From contig JAUNUM010000029.1 of NCBI GenBank assembly GCA_030538215.1, positions 1 through 33,307 on the forward strand: a stretch of 33,307 nt of DNA, read 5' to 3'. Shown here piece after piece: positions 24,442 through 33,203 of the stretch. Under the pieces are notes generated by a model that made no database searches, was not told the DNA's origin, and saw only the letters and a program-made list of their open reading frames with translations. The translations under genes were made by a program, and so were the position numbers. The stretch's first letter is position 1; every line of letters begins with the position of its first letter. This DNA is from Bacteroidia bacterium. GTDB lineage: Bacteria; Bacteroidota; Bacteroidia; Bacteroidales; Dysgonomonadaceae.

Positions 24442-26298
24442 GTGACTGATTTTGAGAGAGAGCAAGCAATACTGAATTATAGTGAAGACAATATTGTAAC
24501 CCTAGAGTGGCGCGAGCATATTCGCCGCCGCCCGGGTATGTATATTGGAAAGTTGGGAGACGGTTCTTCGTCTGACGATGGAATTTATGTCCTGCTGAAA
24601 GAAGTAATGGACAACTCCATTGACGAATATCGGATGGGTTTTGGGAAAAACATAGATATTCACATTGAACTCGGCAACGTAACTGTGCGCGATTACGGAC
24701 GCGGTGTTCCGTTGGGAAAGGTGTTGGATGTATCCTCTAAAATGAATACCGGAGCCAAATACGATTCCAAGGCGTTTAAAAAATCCGTAGGATTAAACGG
24801 TGTTGGTATTAAGGCTGTAAATGCGCTGTCGTCGAGATTTTTGATTGAAAGTTTTCGCGAAGGAGAATCGAAAGGAGTTGAGTACGAGAGAGGAAATGTG
24901 GTAAACGATGCTCCACAAAAATCATCTTCGCAAAACAACGGAACGGTTATTGAATTTACACCCGACACACAAATTTTCGGCGATTACTCTTATCGTGAAG
25001 AGCATATTGAGCCTTTGCTCAAAAACTACGTTTTCCTGAATACGGGGTTGACAATTACCTTTAACGGCAAGAAATTCAATTCGAAAAACGGTCTTGAAGA
25101 TTTGCTCAACGATAACCTTACAACCGAAATCCTTTATCCAATCATCCATCTTCATGGCGAAGATATTGAGGTAGCTATCACGCACTCCAACCAGTATGGC
25201 GAAGAATATTATTCTTTCGTCAACGGTCAGCACACCACACAAGGCGGCACGCATCTTTCTGCATTTCGCGAAGCAACCGCAAGAGTTATCAAAGAATATT
25301 TCACCAAAAATTTCGAATATTCTGATATTCGCAGCGGAATGGTGGCTGCTATAAGTGTAAAGATTGAAGAACCGGTTTTCGAGTCGCAAACAAAAACCAA
25401 ACTCGGTTCAAAAGATATGTCACCTGATGGAGTTTCCATCAACAAATATGTAAGTGATTTTCTAAAGAAAGAACTCGATAACTATCTACACAAACATCTT
25501 GAAACGGCTGATATTCTTCAGAAAAAAATCCTCGATTCCGAAAAAGAACGAAAAGCCATTGCCGGTGTTACGAAATTAGCACGCGAACGGGCGAAGAAAG
25601 CTAATTTGCACAACAAAAAATTACGCGATTGCCGCATTCACTATAACGATTCCAAAGGCAATGATCTGGAAGAAACCTGTATATTTATCACCGAAGGTGA
25701 CTCGGCAAGCGGCTCCATTACTAAAAGTCGTAATCCGAATTTACAGGCAGTTTTCAGTCTGCGTGGTAAACCGTTGAACTCTTTTGGGTTGACTAAAAAA
25801 ATCGTTTATGAAAACGAAGAGTTCAACTTGCTTCAAGCTGCTCTCAATATCGAAGACGGAATGGACGGATTACGCTACAACAAAGTCATTATCGCTACCG
25901 ATGCCGATACCGATGGTATGCACATCCGTTTGTTGTTGCTCACATTTTTCCTGCAATTCTTTCCGGATTTGGTGAAAAAAGGCCACGTTTATATACTTCA
26001 AACACCACTATTCCGTGTGCGTAACAAGAAGAAAACCTTGTATTGCTACACCGAAGAAGAGCGATTAGCTGCTATCGAAGAACTTGGACCAAATCCTGAA
26101 ATCACCCGATTTAAAGGACTTGGAGAAATCTCCCCCGACGAATTTAAAAACTTCATCGGTGAGGATATGCGCCTCGATAAAGTTTCCATGCGAAAAGAAG
26201 ATCTCATAAAAGAACTTCTCGAGTTCTATATGGGTAAAAATACTCCGGACAGGCAGATGTTTATTATTGAAAATTTGGTTGTTGAAGAAGAAGCGTAA
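24442..26298 (+). CDS. parE: DNA topoisomerase IV subunit B (ATPase), GTG start
   Basis: ATPase subunit of topoisomerase IV (618 aa), which with ParC decatenates daughter chromosomes. The GHKL domain has E54 in [17 protein letters not shown] (84-90) and [14 protein letters not shown] (117-130). The transducer carries QTKTKLGS (316-323). The TOPRIM acidic motifs are EGDSASG (418-424) and DADTDG (487-492). The start is GTG, supported by an AAGGAG Shine-Dalgarno at 24425-24430 with 11-nt spacing, unusually strong for this phylum. Length and N-terminal sequence favour ParE over GyrB. No parC gene is in the window. The stop lies 92 bp before coaD. Confidence 0.93.
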   Translation: MTDFEREQAILNYSEDNIVTLEWREHIRRRPGMYIGKLGDGSSSDDGIYVLLKEVMDNSIDEYRMGFGKNIDIHIELGNVTVRDYGRGVPLGKVLDVSSKMNTGAKYDSKAFKKSVGLNGVGIKAVNALSSRFLIESFREGESKGVEYERGNVVNDAPQKSSSQNNGTVIEFTPDTQIFGDYSYREEHIEPLLKNYVFLNTGLTITFNGKKFNSKNGLEDLLNDNLTTEILYPIIHLHGEDIEVAITHSNQYGEEYYSFVNGQHTTQGGTHLSAFREATARVIKEYFTKNFEYSDIRSGMVAAISVKIEEPVFESQTKTKLGSKDMSPDGVSINKYVSDFLKKELDNYLHKHLETADILQKKILDSEKERKAIAGVTKLARERAKKANLHNKKLRDCRIHYNDSKGNDLEETCIFITEGDSASGSITKSRNPNLQAVFSLRGKPLNSFGLTKKIVYENEEFNLLQAALNIEDGMDGLRYNKVIIATDADTDGMHIRLLLLTFFLQFFPDLVKKGHVYILQTPLFRVRNKKKTLYCYTEEERLAAIEELGPNPEITRFKGLGEISPDEFKNFIGEDMRLDKVSMRKEDLIKELLEFYMGKNTPDRQMFIIENLVVEEEA

Positions 26299-26302
26299 AC
26301 GT

Positions 26303-26330
26303 ATTACGGGTTCCGAGTTCCGAGGTGGTA
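26303..26330. repeat. Degenerate tandem 7-mer repeat (GTTCCGA type)
   Basis: Four 7-base registers follow the parE stop, including two perfect copies of GTTCCGA at 26310-26316 and 26317-26323. The preceding register is ATTACGG and the following one GGTGGTA. It resembles the GTTACGA block at 17393-17434 in unit length and sequence. Confidence 0.55.
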
Positions 26331-26390
26331 CTTTGGGTGGTTGACTTTACCTATTATAATTTTTAACAAAAATATTCAGTTCTTTTTAAA

Positions 26391-26900
26391 ATGGCAAATC
26401 AAAATAACAACAATTCACGCCCCGCACCTCGCAACGCGCACCACATAACACGTATCGCGTTATTCCCCGGCACTTTCGATCCTTTCACCATCGGTCACGA
26501 ATCGCTTGTAAGGCGTGGATTGGAGTTGGTGGATGAAATTGTAATTTCCATCGGTGTGAACGAAGCCAAAAAAACATACTTTTCGTTAGAAAAAAGGATT
26601 AAGATAATTCGTGATTTGTATAAAGATGAACCTCGTGTGAAAGTAGGAAGTTACGACTCACTCACCATCGAGTTTGCGAAAAAAGTAGGGGCAAAATTCA
26701 TTTTAAGAGGAATACGATCGGTAAACGATTTTGAATACGAGAAAACCATTGCCGACATGAACCGAACCATTTCGGGAATTGAAACGTTTGTACTATTCAC
26801 AGAACCGGAACTTACGCACATCAGTTCCACGCACGTACGCGAATTGCTGCGCTACGGACACGATGTGAGCGCGTTTATACCGAAAGGAATGAAACTATAG
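26391..26900 (+). CDS. coaD: Phosphopantetheine adenylyltransferase
   Basis: This enzyme (169 aa) transfers AMP to 4'-phosphopantetheine, the penultimate step of CoA synthesis. The nucleotidyltransferase signature is G27-T-F-D-P-F-T-I-G-H36, and the second motif is ISSTHVRE (144-151), with [12 protein letters not shown] between them. A 20-residue Asn-rich, probably disordered, N-terminal extension ([17 protein letters not shown]) precedes the conserved core. The next in-frame methionine is far inside the domain, so this start is retained. Neighbours parE and the S41 protease are a recurrent Bacteroidales arrangement as I recall it. Confidence 0.97.
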   Translation: MANQNNNNSRPAPRNAHHITRIALFPGTFDPFTIGHESLVRRGLELVDEIVISIGVNEAKKTYFSLEKRIKIIRDLYKDEPRVKVGSYDSLTIEFAKKVGAKFILRGIRSVNDFEYEKTIADMNRTISGIETFVLFTEPELTHISSTHVRELLRYGHDVSAFIPKGMKL

Positions 26901-26901
26901 A

Positions 26902-26950
26902 GTAATTCGTTTCGCTTTGCTTCACGTAATTCGATAGTAATTTGCTCACT
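26902..26950. repeat. Irregular GTAATTC repeats downstream of coaD
   Basis: GTAATTC occurs at 26902-26908 and 26926-26932, with GTAATTT at 26937-26943, separated by CG-rich TTTCGCTTTGCTTC-type sequence. Some registers are 7 bases long but phase is lost twice, so it is a weaker member of the 7-mer class. Confidence 0.3.
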
Positions 26951-27026
26951 TCGTTCGCGATATTCGTTGTGGTGTGTGGAATTGCTCAACAGGAAACAAA
27001 CTTTGATATGATAAAATAGATAAATT

Positions 27027-27401
27027 ATGGAATTAGAAGATTTGGAAGTTTATAGTTTATCAATGGATTTAGCGGACAAAGTTTACTTTATTGTAGAAGA
27101 ACTTGGGCAATATCAGCGAGACACAATCGGTAAACAATGGATAAGAGCCATCGATTCTGTAAGTTTGAACTTGAGTGAAGGTTTCGGACGATTTTCTTAC
27201 CGGGATTCCCGAAACTTTTCTATTATGGCAAGAGGTTCCTTGTACGAAAGCAAAAGTTGTTTACAAAAGGTTTTCAGGCGAAGTATGATAACAGAAGAGG
27301 TTTTTGAAACTCTGTTGAAAGAACATAATAATCTTGGCATCAAACTGAACAATTATATTACTGCCCAAACCAAATTAATGCAAAACGAAAGAAGAAAATA
27401 G
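27027..27401 (+). CDS. Four-helix bundle protein (23S rRNA intervening-sequence protein family)
   Basis: A 124-aa protein of the TIGR02436/PF05635 family, first described from ORFs in 23S rRNA intervening sequences and widespread as stand-alone genes. Diagnostic segments are LEVYSLSMDLADKVY, DTIGKQWIRAIDSVSLNLSEGFGR and FSIMARGSLYESKSCLQ, predicting four antiparallel helices. The fold is shared with the Avd accessory protein of diversity-generating retroelements, but no reverse transcriptase or variable repeat is here. No rRNA gene is nearby, so an rRNA role is not suggested. It sits 126 bp after coaD, with repeat-bearing DNA between, and 65 bp before the S41 protease start. It looks like an insertion into a conserved neighbourhood. 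Molecular function is unknown. Confidence 0.88.
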   Translation: MELEDLEVYSLSMDLADKVYFIVEELGQYQRDTIGKQWIRAIDSVSLNLSEGFGRFSYRDSRNFSIMARGSLYESKSCLQKVFRRSMITEEVFETLLKEHNNLGIKLNNYITAQTKLMQNERRK

Positions 27402-27416
27402 CTCGATGATGTATAG

Positions 27417-27445
27417 TTGTTTCGCTAAAATATCCAACGAAACAA
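27417..27445 (+). other. Hairpin between the four-helix-bundle gene and the S41 protease
   Basis: TTGTTTCG (27417-27424) pairs perfectly with CGAAACAA (27438-27445) around a 13-nt AT-rich loop. It lies 21 nt upstream of the chosen protease start codon. There is no following T tract. It may be an mRNA leader structure. Confidence 0.4.
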
Positions 27446-27466
27446 TTGAATTACAATCAAATTACA

Positions 27467-29077
27467 ATGCACAACAAAATAACCCTTCTCCTCACACTTC
27501 TGATAGTTTCATCGTTATCGTTTGCCCAACCGCGTCTAACCCCTGACGGCTTAAAACTGGAGCGTACCCTGCAAATGATAAACAGCCTTTACGTGGACGA
27601 TGTGGAAACTTCGAAACTAACGGAAACTGCTATTCGTGCCATGTTGCGCGAACTCGACCCACACTCGTCTTATCTTAATAAAGAAGAAGTAAAAGCCATG
27701 AACGAACCGCTTCAAGGCAATTTCGATGGCATAGGAATCTCGTTTAATATGCTTACCGACACGCTTTACGTAATGGAAGTGATTTCCGGTGGTCCTTCAC
27801 AGAAAGTGGGTATTATGCCCGGCGATAAAATAATTTACGTGAACGATTCGCTTATCGCCGGCGTAAAAATGAATAATCAAAATGTAGTTAGCAAGTTGCG
27901 TGGACCAAAAGGTACTGCAGTGAATGTGAAAATATTACGCCGTGGAGTGTCCGAATTGTTAGAATTCAGGATTATTCGCGATAAAATTCCTATTTACAGT
28001 ATCGATGCCAAATATATGATTGACCGGAATACCGGATATATTCGCTTAAGTCGTTTCGGTATAAGTTCCTCCGAAGAATTTCTTGCGGCAGAAAAAGAGC
28101 TAAAAGCCAAGGGGATGAAAAATCTTATCCTCGATCTGACTGGAAACGGTGGTGGCATTCTGCAAACGGCATCCGATATTACAGATGAATTTTTGGGTGC
28201 AGGTAAGTTGGTGGTTTATACCGAAGGAAAAAATCAACCCCGATATGAATTGAGAACCACATCATTGGGCAATTTCGAAAACGGCAACCTTGTTATTTTA
28301 GTAGATGAAAGTTCTGCCTCGGCAAGCGAAATTGTTGCCGGAGCCGTTCAGGATTGGGACAGGGGTGTTGTGGTGGGACGACGCACTTTTGGCAAAGGCT
28401 TAGTTCAGCGCCAACTTCCACTTCCCGATGGCACAATGATACGATTAACCGTTGCACGTTATTACACGCCTACCGGCAGAAGTATTCAAAAACCGTACGA
28501 AGAAGGAAATATAGACGAGTATAACCGTGATTTCTCTAATCGGATGAAGCACGGTGAAATGCTACATGCCGATAGCATTCGTTTTCCCGATTCTTTAAAA
28601 TATACAACGTTGATTAATAAGCGTACGGTTTATGGCGGCGGTGGCATTATGCCTGATTATTTCGTGCCCATTGACACCAATTCGGTAACTAATTTACATC
28701 GTAGCCTTATTGCCAAAGGCGTTATTAACAAGCTCACTATTGGTGAAGTAGATAATAATCGAGCGAAATTATTGAAATCGTATCCCAATGTCCAGAAATT
28801 CAAGTCGAACTACACCATTCCTGCATCAATGATAAATCGGATGAAAGAATTGGCAAAGGAAGAGAAAATTGAATGGAAAGATGATGAATTCGAAAAATCG
28901 AACCATTTTATGAGTATTCAGTTAAAAGCTTTGATAGCAAGGGATTTATACGACGCATCGGCCTACTTCGTCATTATCAACGATGAAAATGATATTTTTC
29001 AGGAAGGATTGCGCATTATCAATAATCAAAAATTGTATAATAATTTGTTAAACGGTATCGACAGTATCGTTAATTAG
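27467..29077 (+). CDS. Secreted S41 C-terminal processing protease with PDZ domain
   Basis: Carboxy-terminal processing protease (536 aa) of the CtpA/Prc class, expected in the periplasm, where these enzymes trim or degrade envelope proteins. I chose the second methionine (27467) because it gives a clean signal peptide, MHNKITLLLTLLIVSSLSFAQ; a start at 27446 adds seven residues. A PDZ domain lies at about 85-165 (GNFDGIGISFN ... GIMPGDKIIYVND). The catalytic Ser285 lies in ESSASASEIVAGA and Lys310 in RRTFGKGLVQ, with D296 between, matching the Prc spacing of 25 residues. About 180 residues follow the catalytic domain. It is followed after 73 bp by the DUF1080 lipoprotein gene and may be co-transcribed with it. 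Confidence 0.92.
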   Translation: MHNKITLLLTLLIVSSLSFAQPRLTPDGLKLERTLQMINSLYVDDVETSKLTETAIRAMLRELDPHSSYLNKEEVKAMNEPLQGNFDGIGISFNMLTDTLYVMEVISGGPSQKVGIMPGDKIIYVNDSLIAGVKMNNQNVVSKLRGPKGTAVNVKILRRGVSELLEFRIIRDKIPIYSIDAKYMIDRNTGYIRLSRFGISSSEEFLAAEKELKAKGMKNLILDLTGNGGGILQTASDITDEFLGAGKLVVYTEGKNQPRYELRTTSLGNFENGNLVILVDESSASASEIVAGAVQDWDRGVVVGRRTFGKGLVQRQLPLPDGTMIRLTVARYYTPTGRSIQKPYEEGNIDEYNRDFSNRMKHGEMLHADSIRFPDSLKYTTLINKRTVYGGGGIMPDYFVPIDTNSVTNLHRSLIAKGVINKLTIGEVDNNRAKLLKSYPNVQKFKSNYTIPASMINRMKELAKEEKIEWKDDEFEKSNHFMSIQLKALIARDLYDASAYFVIINDENDIFQEGLRIINNQKLYNNLLNGIDSIVN

Positions 29078-29098
29078 TATCCGTTTATTTTATTTAAT

Positions 29099-29116
29099 CT
29101 CATAAAATGAGTTTTT
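29099..29116 (+). terminator. Weak terminator-like hairpin after the S41 protease
   Basis: CTCAT-AAA-ATGAG (29099-29111) is followed directly by five T. A 5-bp AT-rich stem is marginal and probably allows readthrough to the next gene 34 bp on. Confidence 0.25.
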
Positions 29117-29150
29117 GTATTTCCAACGTTTTAATATAAAATCAGAAAAA

Positions 29151-30425
29151 ATGAAATCAAAAGTTTTTTTATTAAGTACTACACTGCTTATGACTATGTT
29201 ATTTGCATCTTGTGAGCCTTCGGATAAACACAATGTGTTGACGGAAGCCGAAAAAGTGGAAGGATGGCAACTTCTTTTCGACGGAACAACCTTGAATGGT
29301 TGGCGCGATTATAATGGCGACTCATTAACCGCCCCTTGGTTTGCCGAAGACGGAATGATTCAGGCCAAAGGTGAAGGCGCTGATGAACATGGTTATATTG
29401 TTACCGATAAGTTGTACGAGAACTTTGAACTTGTTTGGGATTGGAAAATCGCCGACGGCGGAAACAGCGGTGTGTTATACCACGTGGTGGAAAATCCAAA
29501 ATTTACCGTTCCTTACGTAACCGGTCCCGAATATCAGTTGATCGATAACCTCGGATTTCCTGAACCGTTGGAAGAGTGGCAAAAAACAGCAGCCGATTAT
29601 GCTATGTATGTTCCCGACACGGCAAAACTCATTATTAAACCCGCCGGAGAATGGAACACATCGAAAATTATTTTTGATAACGGACATGTTGAGCATTGGC
29701 TTAATGGCGAAAAAGTAATTGAATTTGAAGCTTGGACAGAAGACTGGTTTGCCCGCAAAAACAGCGGTAAATGGGAAAATGCTCCCGAATATGGCTTGGC
29801 ACGCAAAGGTGTTATCTGTTTACAAGATCATGGATCGGCAGCATGGTTTCGCAATGTGAAAATTAAAGAATTACCGCGCAAAACCAAAGAAGTAAATCTT
29901 TTCAACGGAGTTGATTTAACCGGTTGGGAAGCCTACGGAACTGAAAAATGGTACGTTCAGGACGGCTTGCTGGTTTGTGAAAGCGGCCCTGATAAACAAT
30001 ATGGTTATCTTGCTACCCGCGAATATTATGATAATTTTGACCTTTCGGTAGAATTTAAACAAGAAGCCGATGGGAATTCGGGGGTTTTCATTCGCTCGTT
30101 TGTTGAGCCGGGCGCTATTGTAAACGGCTGGCAGGTTGAAGTTGCTCCCAAAGGAAACGATACCGGAGGTATTTACGAATCTTACGGACGTGGATGGCTT
30201 GTGCAAATTCCCGACGAAAAAGAAAACATCCTGAAAGAAGGTGACTGGAATACCTTGCGCATTGTTGTAAAAGACGATAACGTAACAACCTATCTCAACG
30301 GAGAAGAAATGGTGAACTTAGACGACGAAAAAATCGGAAAAGCTCAGGGTCGTATCGCCCTGCAAATTCACGATGGTGGTGGTATTAAAGTGCTTTGGAG
30401 AAATTTGAAGTTGCAGACGTTGTAA
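29151..30425 (+). CDS. Lipoprotein with two DUF1080 (3-keto-disaccharide hydrolase-like) domains
   Basis: A 424-aa lipoprotein with two tandem concanavalin-like DUF1080 domains. The family is now linked to 3-keto-glycoside hydrolysis and lyase chemistry in Bacteroidota. I chose the start at 29151 because it gives a lipoprotein signal MKSKVFLLSTTLLMTMLFASC with lipidated Cys21; an upstream in-frame ATG at 29115 would add 12 residues before it. Domain 1 (about 38-241) begins GWQLLFDGTTLNGW and has GGNSGVLYHV and GPEYQLID. Domain 2 (about 248-424) begins VNLFNGVDLTGWEAYG and has GNSGVFIRS and GWQVEVAPKG. The halves are clear paralogues from an internal duplication. No oxidoreductase partner gene (GFO/IDH/MocA-type) is adjacent, which makes the pathway uncertain. 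A strong terminator follows. Confidence 0.85.
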   Translation: MKSKVFLLSTTLLMTMLFASCEPSDKHNVLTEAEKVEGWQLLFDGTTLNGWRDYNGDSLTAPWFAEDGMIQAKGEGADEHGYIVTDKLYENFELVWDWKIADGGNSGVLYHVVENPKFTVPYVTGPEYQLIDNLGFPEPLEEWQKTAADYAMYVPDTAKLIIKPAGEWNTSKIIFDNGHVEHWLNGEKVIEFEAWTEDWFARKNSGKWENAPEYGLARKGVICLQDHGSAAWFRNVKIKELPRKTKEVNLFNGVDLTGWEAYGTEKWYVQDGLLVCESGPDKQYGYLATREYYDNFDLSVEFKQEADGNSGVFIRSFVEPGAIVNGWQVEVAPKGNDTGGIYESYGRGWLVQIPDEKENILKEGDWNTLRIVVKDDNVTTYLNGEEMVNLDDEKIGKAQGRIALQIHDGGGIKVLWRNLKLQTL

Positions 30426-30444
30426 TCATATATATCCAACTAAT

Positions 30445-30480
30445 AAAAAACCCACTAAGCATTCGCTTAGTGGGTTTTTT
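30445..30480 (+). terminator. Strong intrinsic terminator after the DUF1080 gene
   Basis: A 16-bp perfect stem, with core CCCACTAAGC (30451-30460) and GCTTAGTGGG (30465-30474), closes a 4-nt ATTC loop. It is flanked by six A on the left and six T on the right, so it could work in both directions. It begins 20 bp after the stop codon. Confidence 0.92.
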
Positions 30481-30604
30481 ATTTGATACTATTTTAACCC
30501 TTTTTCTTCTATGAACTACATCATTACCGAGTATATTATCGTTAGACCAAAACGAAACTTACTGCCGACGATATTCTCTTTTAACCTTTGGCATTCTTTT
30601 TGCT

Positions 30605-30618
30605 CATATTTAAATATG
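30605..30618. promoter_or_regulatory. Perfect 14-bp palindrome upstream of rsfS-ftsH
   Basis: CATATTTAAATATG is self-complementary over its whole length and lies 31 bp upstream of the rsfS -7 box. It has the size and symmetry of a dimeric-repressor site. In AT-rich DNA a chance palindrome is possible. Confidence 0.3.
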
Positions 30619-30649
30619 CAAAAGATTAAAGTGTTTGTGAAAAAGCAAC

Positions 30650-30657
30650 TATCTTTG
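30650..30657 (+). promoter_or_regulatory. Bacteroidota -7 box for rsfS-ftsH
   Basis: TATCTTTG, an exact -7 match, lies 25 bp upstream of the rsfS ATG. TTTG at 30634-30637 is only 12 bp away, too close for a standard -33 box, so the -33 element is unclear. Confidence 0.5.
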
Positions 30658-30682
30658 CACACGTAACTCATTAAAATAGCGA

Positions 30683-31042
30683 ATGAAAGAAAAAAGCAAG
30701 TTATTACAAAGTATTATTGAAGGAATACAAGAAAAGAAAGGAAAAAATATCACAACAATTCAACTGAAGGGGATTTCGGGAGCAATTTGTGACTATTTTG
30801 TCATTTGTGAAGGAAACACGCCTACTCAAGTTTCAGCCGTGGCAGAGTCGGTGGAGGAAGTGGTGAAAAGAAACACTAAAGAAACTCCTGTCAGAGTTCA
30901 AGGGCGGCAACGTGCCGAGTGGATAGGCATTGATTATGGTAATATAATCGTACATATTTTCATACCCGATCTAAGACAATACTATAATCTAGACCATCTG
31001 TGGGAAGATGCTTTAACGGAGCAAGTTTCGACAGTAAATTAA
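30683..31042 (+). CDS. rsfS: Ribosomal silencing factor RsfS
   Basis: RsfS/DUF143 protein (119 aa), which binds ribosomal protein uL14 and blocks joining of the 30S and 50S subunits when nutrients are scarce. Diagnostic segments are ISGAICDYFVICEGNTPTQV near the middle and RAEWIGIDYGNIIVHIF followed by RQYYNLDHLWEDA at the C-terminus. Length is normal. It is first gene of a pair with ftsH, whose start codon lies 59 bp downstream. Confidence 0.96.
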   Translation: MKEKSKLLQSIIEGIQEKKGKNITTIQLKGISGAICDYFVICEGNTPTQVSAVAESVEEVVKRNTKETPVRVQGRQRAEWIGIDYGNIIVHIFIPDLRQYYNLDHLWEDALTEQVSTVN

Positions 31043-31101
31043 AACTTATTTTCATTAGAATTGTTACATATATTCACAAAGAATTACATAGGGAAAAGTT
31101 A

Positions 31102-33150
31102 ATGGAGAATAATAATCAAAACAATAAACCGAAGAAAACGGTTCGTCCCGGAGGATTAGGTAGTCCCGGTCCCAATCAGCCATTTAATGCTTATTGGATT
31201 TACGCTATTTTATTGATGGGATTAGTAGGTATGCTATTTTTTGGGCAGAACAAAACTGTAAAAAAGGTAGATTGGTCGGATTTTCAAGAATACGTAAGCG
31301 ATAATCGGATTGAGAGCATTGTTGTTTACAGCAATAAAGATATGGCAGAGGCAAAAGTGCGATCCGAGTCCGTGAATTATGTTTTTGGAGAAGATGCGAA
31401 TAAATTTGCCGGCAACCCATTTGTAAGTGTAAACATACCTTCTACGCTTGGAGCATCGGAGTTCCTCGATACGGTTAAAAAAGAAAAAGGATACGATATA
31501 AAAGTCCGTTTCGATACAACCTCCGAAATTTGGGGAATGTTGCTTACGTTTGCGCCGTTTATGCTGATCATTGTTTTTTGGATATGGATGATGCGACGGA
31601 TGCAAGGCGGTCCCGGTGGTGGAGGCGGTATTTTTAGTGTGGGAAAATCTAAAGCGAAGCTTTTTGATAAAGATGCCGGACCAAAAGTTACTTTTAAAGA
31701 TGTTGCCGGGCTTTCTGAGGCTAAAGAAGAGGTGCAAGAAATTGTTGAATTTTTAAAGCATCCAAGCAATTATACCAATTTGGGAGGCAAAATTCCGAAA
31801 GGAGCTTTGCTTGTAGGTCCTCCGGGAACAGGAAAGACATTGCTAGCGAAAGCCGTTGCCGGCGAGGCAAATGTTCCGTTTTTTTCGATATCGGGATCCG
31901 ATTTCGTAGAAATGTTTGTTGGGGTAGGCGCATCACGTGTTCGCGATTTGTTCCGACAAGCGAAGGAAAAATCACCATGTATTGTGTTTATTGACGAGAT
32001 AGATGCCGTTGGGCGTGCTCGTGGAAAAAATGTCAATTTTGGTTCGAATGATGAGCGGGAAAATACGCTAAATCAGCTTCTTACAGAAATGGACGGCTTT
32101 GGTTCCAACAGTGGAGTAATTATTCTTGCAGCTACCAATAGGGTAGAAATTTTAGATAAAGCACTGCTTCGTGCCGGACGTTTCGATAGACAAATCTATG
32201 TGGAACTACCTGATTTGAACGATAGAAAAGAAATTTTTAAAGTTCACCTGCGTCCTATTAAAATAGACGAATCGGTGGATGTGGAATTTCTTGCCCGCCA
32301 AACACCCGGATTTTCCGGTGCCGATATTGCCAATGTTTGTAATGAAGCTGCGCTTATTGCTGCCCGAAATAAAAAGAAATTTGTTGAGAAAGATGATTTT
32401 ATGAGTGCCGTTGACCGTATTGTAGGCGGATTGGAAAAGAAAAATAAAATTATCACACAAAACGAGAAGAAATCAATTGCTATTCACGAAGCCGGACACG
32501 CTACGTTAAGTTGGTTTTTGGAGCATGCCAATCCGTTGGTAAAAGTTACTATTGTTCCCCGTGGAAAAGCGTTAGGCGCTGCTTGGTATCTTCCCGAAGA
32601 GCGACAAATTACCACCAAAGACCAGATGCTCGACGAGATGTGTGCCTTACTTGGCGGAAGAGCTGCTGAAGAAGTCTTTATCGGTAAAATATCATCAGGT
32701 GCCATGAACGATTTGGAACGTGTGACGAAACAAGCCTACGGCATGATTACTTATTTGGGAATGAGCGATAAAATGCCTAATCTGAGCTATTACGACTCGT
32801 CGGGGCAGGATTATACTTTCCAAAAACCGTTTAGCGAAAATACAGCAGAGCTTATTGATGCCGAGGTTAAGGGAATGATTGCCGAGCAATACGAAAGAGC
32901 CAAAGAATTACTTCGTAAACATGCCGATGGGCATCACCAATTATCGCAGATATTGCTCGAGAAAGAGATTATTTATGCAGAGAATTTAGAGCATATTTTC
33001 GGAAAACGTCCTTGGGTCTCTCGTTCGGAAGAGATTCTTCAAAGCGAAGACAGTCCAAAAAATGTGTACGACAATGTAGAAAACCAAGTCAATAATTCGG
33101 CAAAAGATTTGTCCGATGGTTTGTCGCTTCCACCCGTACCTACGGTATGA
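31102..33150 (+). CDS. ftsH: ATP-dependent zinc metalloprotease FtsH
   Basis: Membrane-anchored AAA+ protease (682 aa) that degrades unassembled or damaged membrane proteins and some regulators. I chose the ATG at 31102 ([12 protein letters not shown]). An upstream in-frame ATG at 31000 would overlap rsfS and add 34 atypical residues. Transmembrane helices lie at about 31-47 and 146-163. The Gly-rich linker GGPGGGGG is at 169-176. Walker A is GPPGTGKT (239-246), Walker B IVFIDEID (294-301), and the second region of homology includes RAGRFDRQ (357-364). The zinc site is HEAGH (462-466), with D537 as the likely third ligand. [10 protein letters not shown] is the Bacteroidota form of the usual LGYT segment. 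A terminator follows about 75 bp after the stop. Confidence 0.97.
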   Translation: MENNNQNNKPKKTVRPGGLGSPGPNQPFNAYWIYAILLMGLVGMLFFGQNKTVKKVDWSDFQEYVSDNRIESIVVYSNKDMAEAKVRSESVNYVFGEDANKFAGNPFVSVNIPSTLGASEFLDTVKKEKGYDIKVRFDTTSEIWGMLLTFAPFMLIIVFWIWMMRRMQGGPGGGGGIFSVGKSKAKLFDKDAGPKVTFKDVAGLSEAKEEVQEIVEFLKHPSNYTNLGGKIPKGALLVGPPGTGKTLLAKAVAGEANVPFFSISGSDFVEMFVGVGASRVRDLFRQAKEKSPCIVFIDEIDAVGRARGKNVNFGSNDERENTLNQLLTEMDGFGSNSGVIILAATNRVEILDKALLRAGRFDRQIYVELPDLNDRKEIFKVHLRPIKIDESVDVEFLARQTPGFSGADIANVCNEAALIAARNKKKFVEKDDFMSAVDRIVGGLEKKNKIITQNEKKSIAIHEAGHATLSWFLEHANPLVKVTIVPRGKALGAAWYLPEERQITTKDQMLDEMCALLGGRAAEEVFIGKISSGAMNDLERVTKQAYGMITYLGMSDKMPNLSYYDSSGQDYTFQKPFSENTAELIDAEVKGMIAEQYERAKELLRKHADGHHQLSQILLEKEIIYAENLEHIFGKRPWVSRSEEILQSEDSPKNVYDNVENQVNNSAKDLSDGLSLPPVPTV

Positions 33151-33203
33151 GTATCTATGTAGATTCCGTTATAAATAAAAACTTATCATAATAAGAATAA
33201 TCT

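Noticed and set aside
27027-27401. Diversity-generating retroelement accessory (Avd)
   Set aside because: The fold is similar, but there is no reverse transcriptase, template repeat or variable repeat in the window.
27446-27466. Upstream in-frame ATG for the S41 protease
   Set aside because: It immediately follows a hairpin arm and adds seven residues before the signal peptide; the ATG at 27467 is the better signal-peptide start, though not proven.
29115-29150. Upstream in-frame ATG for the DUF1080 lipoprotein
   Set aside because: It would put 12 polar residues before a clean lipoprotein signal; the ATG at 29151 is preferred.
31000-31101. Upstream in-frame ATG for ftsH
   Set aside because: It lies inside rsfS and adds 34 residues with no family similarity; the ATG at 31102 gives a standard Bacteroidota FtsH N-terminus.
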